A stretch of DNA of 64,000 nt from Yimella sp. cx-51 (GTDB taxonomy: Bacteria; Actinomycetota; Actinomycetes; Actinomycetales; Dermatophilaceae), in NCBI RefSeq assembly GCF_017654605.1, contig NZ_CP072113.1, positions 1,302,001-1,366,000 on the forward strand. Direction: 5' to 3'. The notes beneath the pieces were generated by a model. It was not told the origin of the DNA, ran no database searches, and saw only the letters and a list, made by a program, of their open reading frames with translations. Position 1 is the first letter of the stretch. The number at the start of each line of letters is the position of its first letter. This document shows positions 34,737 through 42,921 of the stretch, in pieces. A program made the translations under genes and the position numbers.

Positions 34737-36365
34737 ATGGCGCTCGACAGCGTGCGTACAGCACTGCAGATCCTTTCCGGCGCAGGCGAATTGACCCGCG
34801 CCAAGGCGACCGAGGCAGCACAGACCTTGCTCAGCGCCACCGGCCTGGAAAAGCCGGTGGGTCAGGTGTCGACGCTAGCGGATGAGCTGATTGCTGCCGC
34901 CGCGGCCAACCGCCGGTTGATCCAGGAGACCGTCCAGGCCGAGATCAGCAGCCAACTGGAGAAGGTCGGACTGTCGACCCTGCAGGAGCTGGCCAACGCG
35001 CAGAAGGAGATCGACCGGCTCAGCCGCGAGTTGCGCAATCTGCGGGCTACGTTCGCGGGCAGCAGCGCTTCGCTGGCAGGGTTTGCCACCGAAGGCGTCC
35101 GTCACGTCGCCGGCGTACTTCCCGGGCGCGGCGCGCAGGACGAGGGCGAGCCGCGTGCAGAGGTCGCGCGTCCGGCTGCGACGGACACCACAAAGGTGGC
35201 CCGCGCAGCGGTGACGAAGGCGACGCCGGCCAAGAAGACGGCCACCACGAAGGCGACGCCGGCTAAGAAGGTTGCTGCCAAGAAGGCCGCCGCGAAGAAG
35301 GCGGCCCCGGCGAAGAAGGCCGTCTCCACGACAAGTCCGGCGTCGCCATCCAAGGCGGCGGCTTCGAAGACCGCTGCGCCGACGCGAGTAGCCGCCTCGA
35401 AGAAGAGCGCTGCGAGCCCGAGCGCCACGACCAAGCGAGTGGCGAAGAAGACCGCCGACAAGACTGCAGCTCCGGCTGCGAAGAAGGCGACTGCCACCAC
35501 GACGAGCATGCCTGCCACCTCCAAGACTGCTGGGACGAAGACCGCAGCGACGAAGAGCACCGCGTCCAAGGGCGCTGCATCGACAAGCGCCGGGAAGAAG
35601 AGCACGGCGGAGAAGAGCACTACGGCGAAGCCGTCGTCCTCGGCCACGCCGGCAAAGGGCGCGACGTCCAACTCCGCGTCGACCACCAGCACCTCGAGCG
35701 GCCGCAGGGTCGCCAAGAAGGCGGCGGCGAAGAAGACCTCCTCCGCCGCCGAGTCGACGGCACCGGCCAAGAAGTCGTCGAGCGCCTCGTCCTCGGCCAC
35801 CTCGAAGTCGCCTGCGTCCGCCACGAAGTCGACGAGCACGCCGTCCACCTCGAGGTCGGCGGCGCCGACCAAGAAGGCAGCACCAGCGCCCGCCAAGAAG
35901 TCGACCAGCACTCCTTCGACGAGTGCTGCGTCAGCGAAGTCGCAGCCCGCGAGCACGAGTGGTTCGAAGTCGGCGACGCCGACGGTGGCCGCCAAGAAAT
36001 CGACGACGTCGCCGGTGAAGTCCACGACCTCGGCCAAGGCTGACGCCACATCGAGCACGAAGGCCGCGGGCGAGGATTCGGAGTCGACCGCCTCGAAGCC
36101 GTCGCCGGACGTCGCCGCGAAGGCTGCGCCCAGCACGCCGTCCGCTCCGACGACGCCGTCGTCGACGGCCGATCCGTCGGCAGCTTCGGTCAACACCGAG
36201 TCGGCCAGCACGGCGTCGAACCCGACGAAGCCATCGGATCCGGAGAAGTCGGACGTGCCAATGTCGACGACTGCCGCCACGGCCGACCCGACCTCGCCGG
36301 CCCCGACCGACGCGAGGCCAGTTGCGTCGACCCCCGGTGAGCCGGTGAAGCCGACGGATGCCTGA
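34737..36365 (+). CDS. Histone H1-like Lys/Ala/Ser/Thr-rich protein with coiled-coil N-terminus
   Basis: A 542-residue protein with AAGGAG before ATG 34737. Residues 1-125 form an amphipathic, coiled-coil-prone domain (LSGAGELTRAKATEAAQTLL, TLQELANAQKEIDRLSREL), somewhat phasin-like. Residues about 140-380 are repeated AAKKAAAKKA/TPAKK motifs resembling the H1-type tails of actinobacterial nucleoid proteins. The last 150 residues lose most Lys and become Ser/Thr/Pro/Asp-rich. It may bind DNA or polyanions; this is inferred from composition. The gene overlaps the next start by 8 nt. The low-complexity part is likely variable in length between strains. Confidence 0.75.
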   Translation: MALDSVRTALQILSGAGELTRAKATEAAQTLLSATGLEKPVGQVSTLADELIAAAAANRRLIQETVQAEISSQLEKVGLSTLQELANAQKEIDRLSRELRNLRATFAGSSASLAGFATEGVRHVAGVLPGRGAQDEGEPRAEVARPAATDTTKVARAAVTKATPAKKTATTKATPAKKVAAKKAAAKKAAPAKKAVSTTSPASPSKAAASKTAAPTRVAASKKSAASPSATTKRVAKKTADKTAAPAAKKATATTTSMPATSKTAGTKTAATKSTASKGAASTSAGKKSTAEKSTTAKPSSSATPAKGATSNSASTTSTSSGRRVAKKAAAKKTSSAAESTAPAKKSSSASSSATSKSPASATKSTSTPSTSRSAAPTKKAAPAPAKKSTSTPSTSAASAKSQPASTSGSKSATPTVAAKKSTTSPVKSTTSAKADATSSTKAAGEDSESTASKPSPDVAAKAAPSTPSAPTTPSSTADPSAASVNTESASTASNPTKPSDPEKSDVPMSTTAATADPTSPAPTDARPVASTPGEPVKPTDA

Positions 36366-36588
36366 ACACGACACGCCCCGTCCGGGGCCGGTCGCTCCAG
36401 CTCACGAGCGCAGCAGCGCCGCGATCGAGGACGCTCTCGCGCGGGTACGTGAGCTTCGGGCGGTCCCGGAGGGTGGGGCCGACGACGACGGGAACGGCGC
36501 CTACCACGTCGACCTCGATCAGCAGATCGAGGTGCTGACGCAGGCCCACGACACCCTGCGCCGCGCGCTGTCCAGCATCGAACGGTGA
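36358..36588 (+). CDS. Small conserved hypothetical protein upstream of tlyA
   Basis: A 76-residue protein whose second half is helical (SAAIEDALARVRELRAV, VDLDQQIEVLTQAHDTLRRAL). A small gene of this type precedes tlyA in M. tuberculosis (Rv1693). Its start overlaps the H1-like gene and its TGA overlaps the tlyA GTG, so it is part of the operon. Function unknown. Confidence 0.75.
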   Translation: MPEHDTPRPGPVAPAHERSSAAIEDALARVRELRAVPEGGADDDGNGAYHVDLDQQIEVLTQAHDTLRRALSSIER

Positions 36589-37397
36589 GTTCGCGGGTGG
36601 GCGAACGGATCGATCACGCCTTGGTCGCCCGCGGCTTGGCGAGATCGCGCGCGGTGGCGCAGGAGTTGATCGCGCAGGGTCAGGCGCGCTGTGACGGCAA
36701 GGTGGTCACCAAACCTTCGGCCAAGGTCGCTGCCGACTCCACGTTGGAGATCGTGGGTGAGATCGATCCGTGGGTCGGGCGTGCCGCCCACAAGTTGCTC
36801 GGTGCTCTCGATGCCTTCACAGCAGTCGATCCGCGCGGGCTGCGTGCCATCGACGTCGGTGCCAGTACCGGCGGTTTCACCCAGGTGCTGCTCGAACGTG
36901 GTGCGACAAGCGTCGAGGCCGTCGACGTCGGCCATGGCCAGCTCGCGGCGCCCATCGCTGTAGATCCACGCGTCCGCGATCACAGTGGCATGACCGTGCG
37001 CGGCATCGATCCGGGCGTCATCGGCGGCACGTCGCCGTTGGTCGTGACCGATCTGAGCTTCATCTCGCTCACCCTCGTGATGGCAGATCTCGCCCGATTG
37101 ATGACCGACAACGCCGACCTGATCGCGCTGGTGAAACCACAGTTCGAGGTCGGACGCGAACGGCTGGGCCACAGCGGAGTGGTGCGTTCACCGCGCGAGC
37201 GCGAACGAGCACTGCGGGCGGTGATCGCTTCGGCAACGGCGGCTGACCTGCATGTTCACGGTCTCGATCGCAGCGTCGTCACCGGCACCGAAGGCAATCA
37301 GGAATACCTGCTGTGGGCCCGTCGCAGCCCGGTTGGGAAGATGGCCGAGGCCGCCATCGACCACTTCATCGCAACCATTGATCAGGAGGACACATGA
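36585..37397 (+). CDS. tlyA: TlyA-family rRNA 2'-O-methyltransferase / haemolysin-like
   Basis: TlyA methylates the 2'-OH of C1409 in 16S and C1920 in 23S rRNA; loss confers capreomycin resistance in mycobacteria. The 270-residue protein has an N-terminal S4 domain (about 1-65, RIDHALVARGLARSRAVAQ) and a Rossmann SAM site (AIDVGASTGGFTQVLLERGA). LVKPQFEVGRE holds the catalytic Lys region. GTG 36585 forms GTGA with the preceding gene and its stop overlaps nadK (ATGA). Confidence 0.94.
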   Translation: MSSRVGERIDHALVARGLARSRAVAQELIAQGQARCDGKVVTKPSAKVAADSTLEIVGEIDPWVGRAAHKLLGALDAFTAVDPRGLRAIDVGASTGGFTQVLLERGATSVEAVDVGHGQLAAPIAVDPRVRDHSGMTVRGIDPGVIGGTSPLVVTDLSFISLTLVMADLARLMTDNADLIALVKPQFEVGRERLGHSGVVRSPRERERALRAVIASATAADLHVHGLDRSVVTGTEGNQEYLLWARRSPVGKMAEAAIDHFIATIDQEDT

Positions 37398-38296
37398 CCC
37401 GACGTGTGCTGCTGATCGGGCACCCGGGGCGTGAGCAGGCCCGGGAAGCAGCCCGGGTCATCGTCCACGAGCTCGCCGCGGAGGACATCGAGGTCACCGG
37501 CGCCGAGGACGAACTCGAGGCCTTCGGCGTACTGGCTGAGCCCAATGCCGTGGCCCAACCCGGCCCGCCCGGTGAGGGCTGCGAACTGGCCGTCGTGCTC
37601 GGAGGCGACGGCACGATCCTGCGTGCTGCCGAAGTGGTGCGGGAGAGCGGCACGCCGCTGCTCGGCATCAACCTCGGACATGTGGGATTCCTCGCCGAGG
37701 CCGAACGCGACGACGTCCATGCCGTGGCCCGACGGATCGCCGAGCGTGATTGGGCCGTCGAGGAGCGCGAGACGCTCGAGGTCGACGTACAGGTCGACGA
37801 CACCGTCGTCTGGACCAGTTGGGCGCTCAACGAGGCATCGGTGGAGAAGGCTTCACGCGAGCGGATGATCGAGCTGGTGCTGGAGATCGACGGGCGTCCG
37901 TTGTCGACCTGGGGTTGTGACGGTCTTGTCATGGCGACACCGACCGGTTCCACCGCCTACGCCTTCTCCGCCGGCGGCCCGGTGGTCTGGCCCGGCGTCG
38001 AGGCGCTGTTGGTCTGCCCGATCTCGGCGCACGCGTTGTTCGCCCGACCCCTGGTGCTCAGTCACGACGTCCGGATCGCTGTCGAACTCTTGAGTGAGTC
38101 GTCGGGGCGCGGCGTGGTGTGGTGCGACGGTCGCCGCAGTTTCGATCTTCCACCGGGCGCGCGGATCGCCGTGCGCCGAAGCGACCTGCCGGTGCGCCTG
38201 GCGCGCCTGGCGCAGGCGCCGTTCACCGATCGCCTGGTGGCGAAGTTCGATCTCTCCGTCGGGGGCTGGCGCGGGGTGCGCCGGGGGCAGGCATAG
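37394..38296 (+). CDS. nadK: NAD kinase
   Basis: ATP/polyphosphate-dependent phosphorylation of NAD to NADP. The 300-residue protein has the family loop LGGDGTILRA (GGDG at 70-73), the NEASVEK segment and ATPTGSTAYAFSAGGPVVWPG, which together bind NAD and place the catalytic Asp. Order tlyA-nadK-recN is conserved in actinobacteria. Its TAG shares one base with the recN GTG. Confidence 0.96.
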   Translation: MTRRVLLIGHPGREQAREAARVIVHELAAEDIEVTGAEDELEAFGVLAEPNAVAQPGPPGEGCELAVVLGGDGTILRAAEVVRESGTPLLGINLGHVGFLAEAERDDVHAVARRIAERDWAVEERETLEVDVQVDDTVVWTSWALNEASVEKASRERMIELVLEIDGRPLSTWGCDGLVMATPTGSTAYAFSAGGPVVWPGVEALLVCPISAHALFARPLVLSHDVRIAVELLSESSGRGVVWCDGRRSFDLPPGARIAVRRSDLPVRLARLAQAPFTDRLVAKFDLSVGGWRGVRRGQA

Positions 38297-39996
38297 TGCT
38301 CGCCGAAATCCGCATCCGTGACCTGGGTGTCATCGACGACGCGACCCTGCAGTTCGCGCCGGGGCTGAACGTGCTGACCGGTGAGACCGGTGCCGGTAAG
38401 ACGATGGTCGTGCAGGGCCTCGGGCTCATGCTCGGCGGACGTGCGACGTCCAGCCTCGTCCGGGACGGCGCCGATGCGGCCCTGGTCGAGGGTGTGCTGG
38501 AACTTCCTGGTGACCACCCCGCCATGCTGCGGGCCGGCGAAGCAGGCGCTGATGCAGACGAGGACGCGCTGCTCCTGGCTCGTTCGGTGGCGCAGACCGG
38601 ACGGTCGCGTGCGTGGGTCGGAGGGCGCAACGCACCAGTCGGTGTGCTGGGCGAGATCGGTGAACTGGTCGTCGCCGTGCACGGCCAAGCCGATCAGTGG
38701 CGCTTGCAACGCCCAGACCAGCACCGCGCGGTGCTCGACGACTTCGGTGGCGCGGCGATCGCCAAGGCCCACTCGCGCTATCACAGCCTCTACCTCGAGC
38801 GGCAGGCCGTGCGCCGCGAGCTGGATGAGCTCACCACCCACGCCCGGCAACGGGCGCTCCGGCTCGACCAGCTGACCGCGGCCCTGGAGGAGATCGAGGC
38901 CGTCGATCCGCAGCCTGGCGAAGACCTCGCTCTGGCCGAGGAATCCACCCGACTGGAGAACATCGACACCCTGCTGGCTGCCGCCGGGGGCGCACACCAA
39001 CTCCTCAGTGGCAGTGACGAACTGGACGACCGCAGCGCACTCGGATCGCTCGGCGCGGCGTCCGTGGCGCTGGCAAGAGCCGTCGACCATGATGCAGCCA
39101 TCGCGACGTTGCGACTCCGCTTGGACGAACTCACCGTGCAGCTGACTGACCTTGCCGCCGATCTCAGCAACTACGTACACGACCTGGACGCCGACCCGGC
39201 GCGGGTTCAGGAAGTTGGCGAGCGCCGGGCGGCCATTTCGGGGTTGCTGCGCAAGTACGGCACCACGGTCGATGAGGTGTTGCAGTGGTCGGAAGCCGCG
39301 GCGAAGGAGAGCGACGAACTCGCCTCGTCCGACGACCGCATCGAAGCGCTCACGGCACGCGCCGGCCAACTCGACACCGAGATCGCTGCAGCGGCAGAAG
39401 CGTTGAGCACCAAGCGACAAGCGGCGGCCAAGAAGCTGGGCGAGGCGGTCAGCGCCGAACTGCGGCATCTGGCAATGGGCTCGGCGAACCTGAGAGTGCA
39501 GGTGAGTTCGCGCCCCGGGGAGTACACCCCCTCAGGCATCGACGACGTCGAGATCCAACTCGCCGCCAACCGCTCCGGCACCGCCCGGAGCGTGACCAAA
39601 GCCGCCTCCGGCGGTGAGCTCTCGCGGGTGATGCTGGCGATCGAGGTGGTCACCGCCTCCGGTGATGTGCCCACGTTCATCTTCGACGAGGTGGACGCAG
39701 GCGTCGGCGGCGCAGCAGCCCTCGACATCGGTGCCCGCTTGAAGGCTTTGTCTGCTCACGCGCAGGTGATCGTCGTGACCCACCTCGGGCAGGTGGCGGC
39801 CTACGCCGACCAGCACTTGGTGGTGCACAAGCAGGACGACGGCCACATCACCGTCAGCGATGTCGTCGTGGTCGACGGTGAAGAGCGCCGACAGGAACTG
39901 GCGCGCATGCTCGGCGGAGTGAGCGACAGCGATGCTGCGCTGGCACACGCCGACGAGTTGCTGGCCCAGGTCGGCCGCCCGGCGACCAAGCGCTGA
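38296..39996 (+). CDS. recN: DNA repair protein RecN
   Basis: An SMC-like ATPase for double-strand-break repair (566 residues). Walker A is GETGAGKT (29-36). The central part is a long coiled coil (about 165-365). The C-terminal ABC signature ASGGELSRVMLA and Walker B TFIFDEVDAGVGG complete the ATPase head. GTG 38296 is used: it overlaps the nadK stop and gives the canonical VLAEIRIRDLGVI N-terminus. No LexA box is visible immediately upstream, since the start is inside the operon. Confidence 0.95.
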   Translation: MLAEIRIRDLGVIDDATLQFAPGLNVLTGETGAGKTMVVQGLGLMLGGRATSSLVRDGADAALVEGVLELPGDHPAMLRAGEAGADADEDALLLARSVAQTGRSRAWVGGRNAPVGVLGEIGELVVAVHGQADQWRLQRPDQHRAVLDDFGGAAIAKAHSRYHSLYLERQAVRRELDELTTHARQRALRLDQLTAALEEIEAVDPQPGEDLALAEESTRLENIDTLLAAAGGAHQLLSGSDELDDRSALGSLGAASVALARAVDHDAAIATLRLRLDELTVQLTDLAADLSNYVHDLDADPARVQEVGERRAAISGLLRKYGTTVDEVLQWSEAAAKESDELASSDDRIEALTARAGQLDTEIAAAAEALSTKRQAAAKKLGEAVSAELRHLAMGSANLRVQVSSRPGEYTPSGIDDVEIQLAANRSGTARSVTKAASGGELSRVMLAIEVVTASGDVPTFIFDEVDAGVGGAAALDIGARLKALSAHAQVIVVTHLGQVAAYADQHLVVHKQDDGHITVSDVVVVDGEERRQELARMLGGVSDSDAALAHADELLAQVGRPATKR

Positions 39997-40005
39997 CCTG
40001 GCACG

Positions 40006-41193
40006 ATGGGGCCCGTGAGGAAGTCGCTGCGACGCGTCCCGGCCACCGACCAGACGGTCGGCCGGATCCGGGTCGACCCGCGCACCAAGGACCTCACGAA
40101 GCGACTGCGCCCCGGCGACATCGCGGTCATCAACCACGTCGATCTCGACCGCGTCAGCGCCGAAGCGCTGGTGGCCTGCCAACCCAGCGCGGTCATCAAT
40201 GCCGCGACCTCCAGTAGCGGCCGCTACCCGAATGTGGGGCCGGGCATCCTGGTCGATGCCGGGATTCCGCTGCTCGACGCCGTCGGTGAAGACGTCATGA
40301 GCCGTGCCCAGGAGGGTCAGACCGGGCGACTCGAGGGCGTCGATCTGGTGATCGACGGCGATGTCGTGGCCACCGGCACCCTCATGGATGCGGAGACGGT
40401 CGAGACTGCGATGGACGCTGCTCGGGAAGGCCTCGCCGAACAGATCGTCGCCTTCGCGGCCAACACCATGGGATACCTGGAGAAGGAACGCGACCTCCTC
40501 CTCAACGGCATCGGTCTGCCGAGCATCCGCACTGATCTCGACGGCAAGCCCGTGCTGATCGTGGTCCGCGGCTACCACTACAAGGAAGACCTGGCGATCC
40601 TGAAGTCGTTCATCCGCGACTTCAAACCGGTGCTGATCGGGGTCGACGGCGGCGCCGATGCGCTCGTGGAGGCGGGTCACAGGCCCGACCTGATCGTCGG
40701 CGACATGGATTCGGTGAGTGACGCCACGCTGCGTGGCGGGGCCGAAATCGTCGTCCACGCCTACCGTGACGGGCGGGCGCCGGGCCTTTCCAGGGTGGAG
40801 GAGCTCGGCATCACCGACGCGGTGGTCTTCCCGGCGACCGGCACCAGCGAGGACATCGCCATGCTCATTGCCGATGACAGCGGCGCCGAGCTCATCGTCG
40901 CCGTGGGCACCCACGCCACGCTGGTGGAATTCCTCGACAAGGGCCGTGCCGGCATGGCCAGCACCTTCCTGACCCGATTGCGCGTCGGCAGCAAGTTGGT
41001 CGACGCCAAGGGCGTCAGCCAGTTGTACCGTTCGAGCATTGGGTGGCCGGCGCTGATGTTGTTGGTCGTCGCGGGCCTGGTGGCGCTCCTGGTGGCGTTG
41101 TTGTCCACCCCGGCCGGACGGGCCTTCTTCGAAGCTGTCGGTGCTCGCTGGGACACCTTCTACTCCTGGCTGGAAGGGCTTTTCAGTGATTGA
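40006..41193 (+). CDS. steA: SteA-like cell-envelope/septation protein (thiamin pyrophosphokinase-like fold)
   Basis: A 395-residue protein related to M. tuberculosis Rv1697 and Corynebacterium SteA, which is implicated in cell separation and envelope integrity. The body resembles the thiamin pyrophosphokinase fold (VLIGVDGGADALVEAGHRPD, LIVGDMDSVSD), where the Asp-rich loop normally binds Mg-ATP. Its C-terminus carries one membrane helix (about 345-367, WPALMLLVVAGLVALLVALL). The stop codon lies inside the next gene, pairing it with steB. Confidence 0.88.
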   Translation: MGPVRKSLRRVPATDQTVGRIRVDPRTKDLTKRLRPGDIAVINHVDLDRVSAEALVACQPSAVINAATSSSGRYPNVGPGILVDAGIPLLDAVGEDVMSRAQEGQTGRLEGVDLVIDGDVVATGTLMDAETVETAMDAAREGLAEQIVAFAANTMGYLEKERDLLLNGIGLPSIRTDLDGKPVLIVVRGYHYKEDLAILKSFIRDFKPVLIGVDGGADALVEAGHRPDLIVGDMDSVSDATLRGGAEIVVHAYRDGRAPGLSRVEELGITDAVVFPATGTSEDIAMLIADDSGAELIVAVGTHATLVEFLDKGRAGMASTFLTRLRVGSKLVDAKGVSQLYRSSIGWPALMLLVVAGLVALLVALLSTPAGRAFFEAVGARWDTFYSWLEGLFSD

Positions 41194-42124
41194 TTTCAGG
41201 TACCACGTGGTCTCGCTGGTGGCCGTATTCCTTGCCCTTGCAACGGGAATCGTCATCGGAGGGTTCTCGCTGCGCGGTGAAGTGGCCGATCAACTGCACG
41301 GCCAGGTCGCCGGCCTGCGCACCGACAAGGCCGACCTGCAGTCTCAGCTGACGCGGGCGTCCACCGGTAACAAGAAGCGCGACGAAGCAGTCACCGATCT
41401 TGCGCCCAAGGTGCTCGCGGGCTCGTTGCCGGGGCAGCGGGTGGCCGTGGTCGCGCTGCCGGGCGTCGAAGACAGCCTCACCAAGAACATCAAGACGACC
41501 ATCGCCTCCGGCGGGGGCCAGGTGGTGGCCACCGTGACGCTGAGCGACAAGTGGACTGACGCGGCGTACGCCACCTCGGACAGCATGCGGCAGCACGCCG
41601 GCACGCTCGGCATTTCGACCAGCGACGTGCGGCCCGACCGCCTCGCCGGTGCAGTTCTGGCTCGCGCGTTGGCCCGACAGGACGGCAGCGCACGCAATGT
41701 GCTCAAGGACTTCTCCGACGGGGACGCCACGACCGTCGAACCCTCCCAAGCGCCGCCGGCCACCTCGATCGTGCTGGTCTGGCCCGGCATGGTCGACAAG
41801 GCCGGCATCGTCAAGAAGTGGTCGGGCCTGGTGTCCGGAGTGGGGATCTCGGTCACCGCCGTGGTCGGCGTCTCCAGCGGATCGGCCTCCACCGACAAGG
41901 GCCCGACCCCGGATGCGTTGATCTCCTCAGTGCGTGAGACCCCCGACGTCGTCTCGGTGATGAGCACCATCGATGACGGTGCCATCCCGATCGGTCAGAT
42001 CGCACTCGGTCTGGCCTTGCGCGACGAACTCGCAGGCAAGTCTGGCCAGTACGGGCTCGGCCGCGATGCGTCGGCGCTGCTGCCCCGGGTCACTCCGGCT
42101 GCAGCCACCGAGCCGCCGTCGTGA
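41186..42124 (+). CDS. SteB/MctB-like membrane-anchored protein
   Basis: A 312-residue protein with one N-terminal membrane helix (about 7-25, VVSLVAVFLALATGIVIGG), a coiled coil, and an extracytoplasmic domain. It corresponds to Rv1698, called MctB (copper efflux) in mycobacteria and SteB, partner of SteA, in Corynebacterium. GTG 41186 overlaps the steA end by 8 nt and gives the conserved VIDFRYHVVSL start. The gene pair suggests a SteA-SteB membrane complex. A copper role is not evident from residues seen here. Confidence 0.88.
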   Translation: MIDFRYHVVSLVAVFLALATGIVIGGFSLRGEVADQLHGQVAGLRTDKADLQSQLTRASTGNKKRDEAVTDLAPKVLAGSLPGQRVAVVALPGVEDSLTKNIKTTIASGGGQVVATVTLSDKWTDAAYATSDSMRQHAGTLGISTSDVRPDRLAGAVLARALARQDGSARNVLKDFSDGDATTVEPSQAPPATSIVLVWPGMVDKAGIVKKWSGLVSGVGISVTAVVGVSSGSASTDKGPTPDALISSVRETPDVVSVMSTIDDGAIPIGQIALGLALRDELAGKSGQYGLGRDASALLPRVTPAAATEPPS

Positions 42125-42921
42125 GCCCGGCTGTCGCGAAAATCGCGCGCACGACGGTTGCAGCGGCGCTCGCCGGCGTCGGAACGGTCGCCGCCTCAAA
42201 GCTCGCTCAGCGCAAACCGTCGGTGCAAGCACGCCTGTTGCGAACCAATTTCCGCGGTGAAGAGGTCACCCTGGCCGAGGGTCCCGCGATCGTCGCCGGT
42301 CTCTGCGCTACTGCGTTGGTCGATCCCCCTGCGGCCGTAGCGGCGCTGAGCGCCGGATCGCTCGGTCTGGTCGACGACCTCACCGGTACGACCGACCGCC
42401 GCGGCTTCGCCGGTCACCTGGGCGCTCTGACGCACGGCGAGTTGACGACCGGCGCCGTGAAGATCATCGGCATCGGCGTCACCGGACTCCTGGTGGCCGG
42501 TGTGATCGATCGACGTCGCCTGCGTCCCGACACCCTTCTTGCTGCAGGGCTGATCGCCGGTGGCGCCAACCTGATCAACCTGTTCGATCTGCGACCGGGC
42601 CGAGCACTCAAGGTGTCTGCGCTCCTCGCCACACCTCTGCTGCTTGCCGGGGCACCGGCGGCCCCGGTTGTCCTGGGCGCCGCAGCCGGCGCTGCCTGTG
42701 ACGACCTCGCCGGACGATCGATGATGGGTGACACCGGGGCGAATGCCTTGGGCGCGGTGCTCGGCGTCGCCGCGGCACGACGACTTGGCCCGCGCGGCCG
42801 CGCCACCGGCTTCGCCGCGGTGCTCGCACTCACCCTTGCCTCTGAGGCAGTGAGTTTCAGCAAGGTGATCGAATCGAGCCCGGTGCTGCGTGCGATCGAC
42901 CATTGGGGCCGCCCGCGGTGA
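42121..42921 (+). CDS. MraY/WecA-like polytopic membrane protein
   Basis: A 266-residue, about 8-helix membrane protein with motifs of polyprenyl-phosphate glycan-1-phosphate transferases: LVDDLTG (Mg-binding Asp pair), NLINLFDLRPGRALK (the N-x-x-N-x-x-D motif) and GDTGANALGA. It is shorter than MraY (about 360 residues), so it may be a divergent or minimal transferase. It overlaps steB (GTGA) and the MurJ-like gene (GTGA). The context suggests a cell-surface glycan step upstream of a flippase. Confidence 0.75.
   Translation: MSPAVAKIARTTVAAALAGVGTVAASKLAQRKPSVQARLLRTNFRGEEVTLAEGPAIVAGLCATALVDPPAAVAALSAGSLGLVDDLTGTTDRRGFAGHLGALTHGELTTGAVKIIGIGVTGLLVAGVIDRRRLRPDTLLAAGLIAGGANLINLFDLRPGRALKVSALLATPLLLAGAPAAPVVLGAAAGAACDDLAGRSMMGDTGANALGAVLGVAAARRLGPRGRATGFAAVLALTLASEAVSFSKVIESSPVLRAIDHWGRPR

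Noticed and set aside
35102-36280. 392-codon hydrophobic-looking frame antisense to the H1-like gene
   Set aside because: AAG/GCC-rich coding sequence reads as Phe/Ala/Val/Leu on the other strand; no independent signals.
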